A DNA stretch of 64,000 nucleotides from Cyanobium sp. Tous-M-B4. GTDB taxonomy: Bacteria > Cyanobacteriota > Cyanobacteriia > PCC-6307 > Cyanobiaceae. The stretch is taken from positions 124,001 through 188,000 of the forward strand of contig NZ_JAGQBA010000004.1 in the NCBI RefSeq assembly GCF_024345395.1, given 5' to 3'. The notes under the pieces are model-generated. The model saw only the letters and a program-made list of their open reading frames with translations. It had not been told where the DNA came from and did not search any database. The translations under genes and the position numbers were made by a program. This document shows, piece by piece, positions 62,549 to 64,000 of this stretch (positions are counted from its first letter, which is position 1; every line of letters begins with the position of its first letter).

Positions 62549-63607
62549 ATGCCCGATCAGCTCACAAAGTTGGCCTACCAAACCATGCAGCAGGGCAGGG
62601 CGTTGCTTGGGGTGACCCACAAAGAGGTGAGCACCAGGCTTATGGGGTTGCTTGCTCCAGATGGCACCCCAAAAACCGTGCCAATTCCGCCTGAGCTGCT
62701 GGCCAGCCTCAGGCAGGCCATGGATTCATTGCACGAGCGCGACTGGCAGGAAGCAGAACAGGGCCTTTACCCGCCTTCCCTCCTGTTCGATGCCCCCTGG
62801 CTTGATTGGGCCAGTCGGTATCCACTGGTGTGGCTAGATATGCCCAGCACCTGGACTCGCCGCCGGGAGCGCAAAGTGCGCGACTTGCCCAGCAGTGTTG
62901 ATCTAGATAATTATCCCGACTATTACCTTCAAAATTTTCATCACCAGACAGACGGCTACCTAAGCGACCACTCCGCGGCGCTCTACGATCTGCAGGTAGA
63001 AATTCTGTTTAATGGCTCAGCCGACCCAATGCGGCGGCGGGTGCTGGCTCCCCTGCTGCGGGGTATCAAAGCCTTCGCCGATCGGCCAGCCGGCCAGGTG
63101 CGCGTGCTCGACCTAGCCACCGGCACCGGTCGCACCCTGCGCCAGATCAGGGCGGCTTTACCAAAAGCCCAGCTGGTGGGATTGGATCTTTCCAGTGCCT
63201 ACCTGCGCCAGGCCAACAAGTGGCTTAGTCAGCTGCCCGGTGAACTTCCCCAGCTAACCCAAGGCAATGCCGAGGCACTGCCCTTTGCCGACGCAAGTTT
63301 TCAAGCGGTCACCTGCGTTTTCCTGTTCCACGAGCTGCCGGGCGAGGCCCGTCAGAACGTGATCAATCAGGCCTACCGGGTGTTGGAGCCTGGCGGGGTT
63401 GTGGTCATTGCCGATTCCGTACAGCTGGCTGATTCGCCCCAATTCAGTGCCGTAATGGAAAACTTCCGGCGGGTTTTCCATGAGCCCTATTACCGCGATT
63501 ACATCTCAGATGACATCGGCGCTCGTCTTACCCAACCTGGCTTTGAGGGCATCACAGCCCAAAGCCATTTCATGACCCGGGTCTGGACGGCCCGCAAGCC
63601 TCGCTAG
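62549..63607 (+). CDS. Class I SAM-dependent methyltransferase
   Basis: About 352 residues from ATG 62549; ATG 62525 and a start at 62459 are in frame. An N-terminal part of about 165 residues (GRALLGVTHKEVSTRLM, YPLVWLDMPSTWTRRRERKVRDLP, DNYPDYYLQNFHHQTDGYLSDHSAALYDLQVE) precedes a Rossmann methyltransferase domain: VRVLDLATGTGRTLRQI (motif I), LVGLDLSSAYLRQA, GNAEALPFADASFQAVTCVFLFHELP, YRVLEPGGVVVIADS. The substrate is unknown; the C-terminal half resembles quinone or small-molecule methyltransferases. The stop overlaps the next convergent gene by four bases. Confidence 0.83.
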   Translation: MPDQLTKLAYQTMQQGRALLGVTHKEVSTRLMGLLAPDGTPKTVPIPPELLASLRQAMDSLHERDWQEAEQGLYPPSLLFDAPWLDWASRYPLVWLDMPSTWTRRRERKVRDLPSSVDLDNYPDYYLQNFHHQTDGYLSDHSAALYDLQVEILFNGSADPMRRRVLAPLLRGIKAFADRPAGQVRVLDLATGTGRTLRQIRAALPKAQLVGLDLSSAYLRQANKWLSQLPGELPQLTQGNAEALPFADASFQAVTCVFLFHELPGEARQNVINQAYRVLEPGGVVVIADSVQLADSPQFSAVMENFRRVFHEPYYRDYISDDIGARLTQPGFEGITAQSHFMTRVWTARKPR

Positions 63608-63873
63608 CGCTTCAGAATCCAGGCCATGAGCAGACCGGCGGTGGCCCAGCGCAGCCCACGCCAAAACAGCACCTCCTGGCGATAGGGAGGTGCCAGCTGC
63701 TCGGGCAGGGGATCAAGCAATCTCTGGGTTAACTCAAGACGCTGGCGTTGCCGCCGCTGATTCACCCCGGAACTTTTAGCTGTCAAAGATGCCTGGGTGA
63801 GCAACCCATCCAGCAGGTGCAGGAGGCGAATTGGTTGGCGCACCGAGTGGTGGCCCAATGGTCGCGTCGGCAT
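63604..63873 (-). CDS. Small C-tail-anchored protein of unknown function
   Basis: An 89-residue protein from ATG 63873, which has GGGAG six bases upstream; the frame extends to a TTG at 63954. A basic helical N-terminal part (RLLHLLDGLLTQASL, NQRRQRQRLELTQRLLDPLPEQ) leads to APPYRQEVLFWRGLRWATAGLLMAWILKR, a C-terminal hydrophobic helix suggesting membrane attachment. No known family recognised. It is convergent with the methyltransferase gene. The last 127 bases of the window beyond its start show no further supported feature. Confidence 0.55.
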   Translation of the reverse strand: MPTRPLGHHSVRQPIRLLHLLDGLLTQASLTAKSSGVNQRRQRQRLELTQRLLDPLPEQLAPPYRQEVLFWRGLRWATAGLLMAWILKR

Positions 63874-64000
63874 GGCCAGCTCCCAACGAGGCGTTACAGG
63901 CTTCAGGATGGAACCTCGAGCCTGTATGCGTCCAGTGCAAATCCCATTGTCCAAGCAAAAACGAAGCTGGCCAGAAGGCTCCCTAGAGGCGGCTGTCGCT

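Noticed and set aside
1-64000. Mobile element, prophage, defence island, CRISPR array or a wholly new gene system
   Set aside because: No transposase, integrase, phage, toxin-antitoxin, restriction or Cas motif was seen on either strand, and nearly all DNA is accounted for by housekeeping genes.

Overview
This window reads as ordinary core chromosome of a high-GC picocyanobacterium (Synechococcus/Cyanobium type). The evidence is a set of cyanobacteria-specific genes: allophycocyanin beta-18 (apcF), phycocyanobilin:ferredoxin oxidoreductase (pcyA), geranylgeranyl reductase (chlP), pxcA, psb32, sipA, ferredoxin-sulfite reductase, glgC, a GlpX-type FBPase/SBPase and a group 2 sigma factor. Genes are packed very tightly. 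No gene-free stretch exceeds about 210 bases, many neighbours overlap by 1-20 bases, and GTG/TTG starts are common. I see no insertion sequence, prophage, CRISPR array, rRNA gene or integrase.

Layout. 1-5.5 kb: a truncated lptC overlapping a convergent cytochrome b6f assembly gene, then psb32-pxcA-cobU-trmL, a LysM/M23 peptidase and a tRNA-Met. 5.6-10.6 kb: a conserved unknown, a 2-Cys peroxiredoxin, purSQ, and a cobalt module (cobalamin riboswitch-hupE-cobW) ending near a lumenal pentapeptide-repeat protein. 10.6-13.3 kb: a uracil-phosphoribosyltransferase-like protein with an eroded PRPP site, a small membrane protein, and ilvD. 13.3-21.2 kb: carbon metabolism and haem (glpX, hemA, glgC, gnd, pgl, CIA30 protein and an unknown on the minus strand; rpe divergent). 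21.3-26.9 kb: a minus-strand run typA-DUF309-lptA-lptB-lptF/G-ccsA.

27-38.9 kb: a U32 protease/hydroxylase-like protein, a VanY-like peptidase, chlP, an acyl desaturase, glyS, sir, a VanX-like dipeptidase and a sigma factor. 39-48.9 kb, all minus: pcyA-devB-devC-devA, a 51-residue basic protein, a family 2 glycosyltransferase, rpsB, tsf, a 379-residue unknown and recG. 49-56.6 kb, mostly plus: a pair of M16 peptidase subunits, sipA (minus), then bioY-lspA-FHA/PBP1A-DUF697 GTPase. 56.6-64 kb: a small membrane protein, a PLP decarboxylase, tadA, an alanine-glyoxylate-type aminotransferase, apcF, glnA behind a probable NtcA promoter, two small unknowns and a methyltransferase.

How it works together: the genes cover envelope building (LPS export, peptidoglycan, lipoprotein processing), the oxidative pentose phosphate and Calvin cycles with glycogen synthesis, photosynthetic pigment and antenna supply, nitrogen and sulfur assimilation, and the translation apparatus. 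I find no convincing new multi-gene system. The observations most worth a second look are the eroded uracil phosphoribosyltransferase, the riboswitch-controlled hupE-cobW pair, the tightly coupled pcyA-devBCA operon, the tandem repeats upstream of typA, the NtcA-type glnA promoter facing apcF, and several small or unknown conserved-looking genes.
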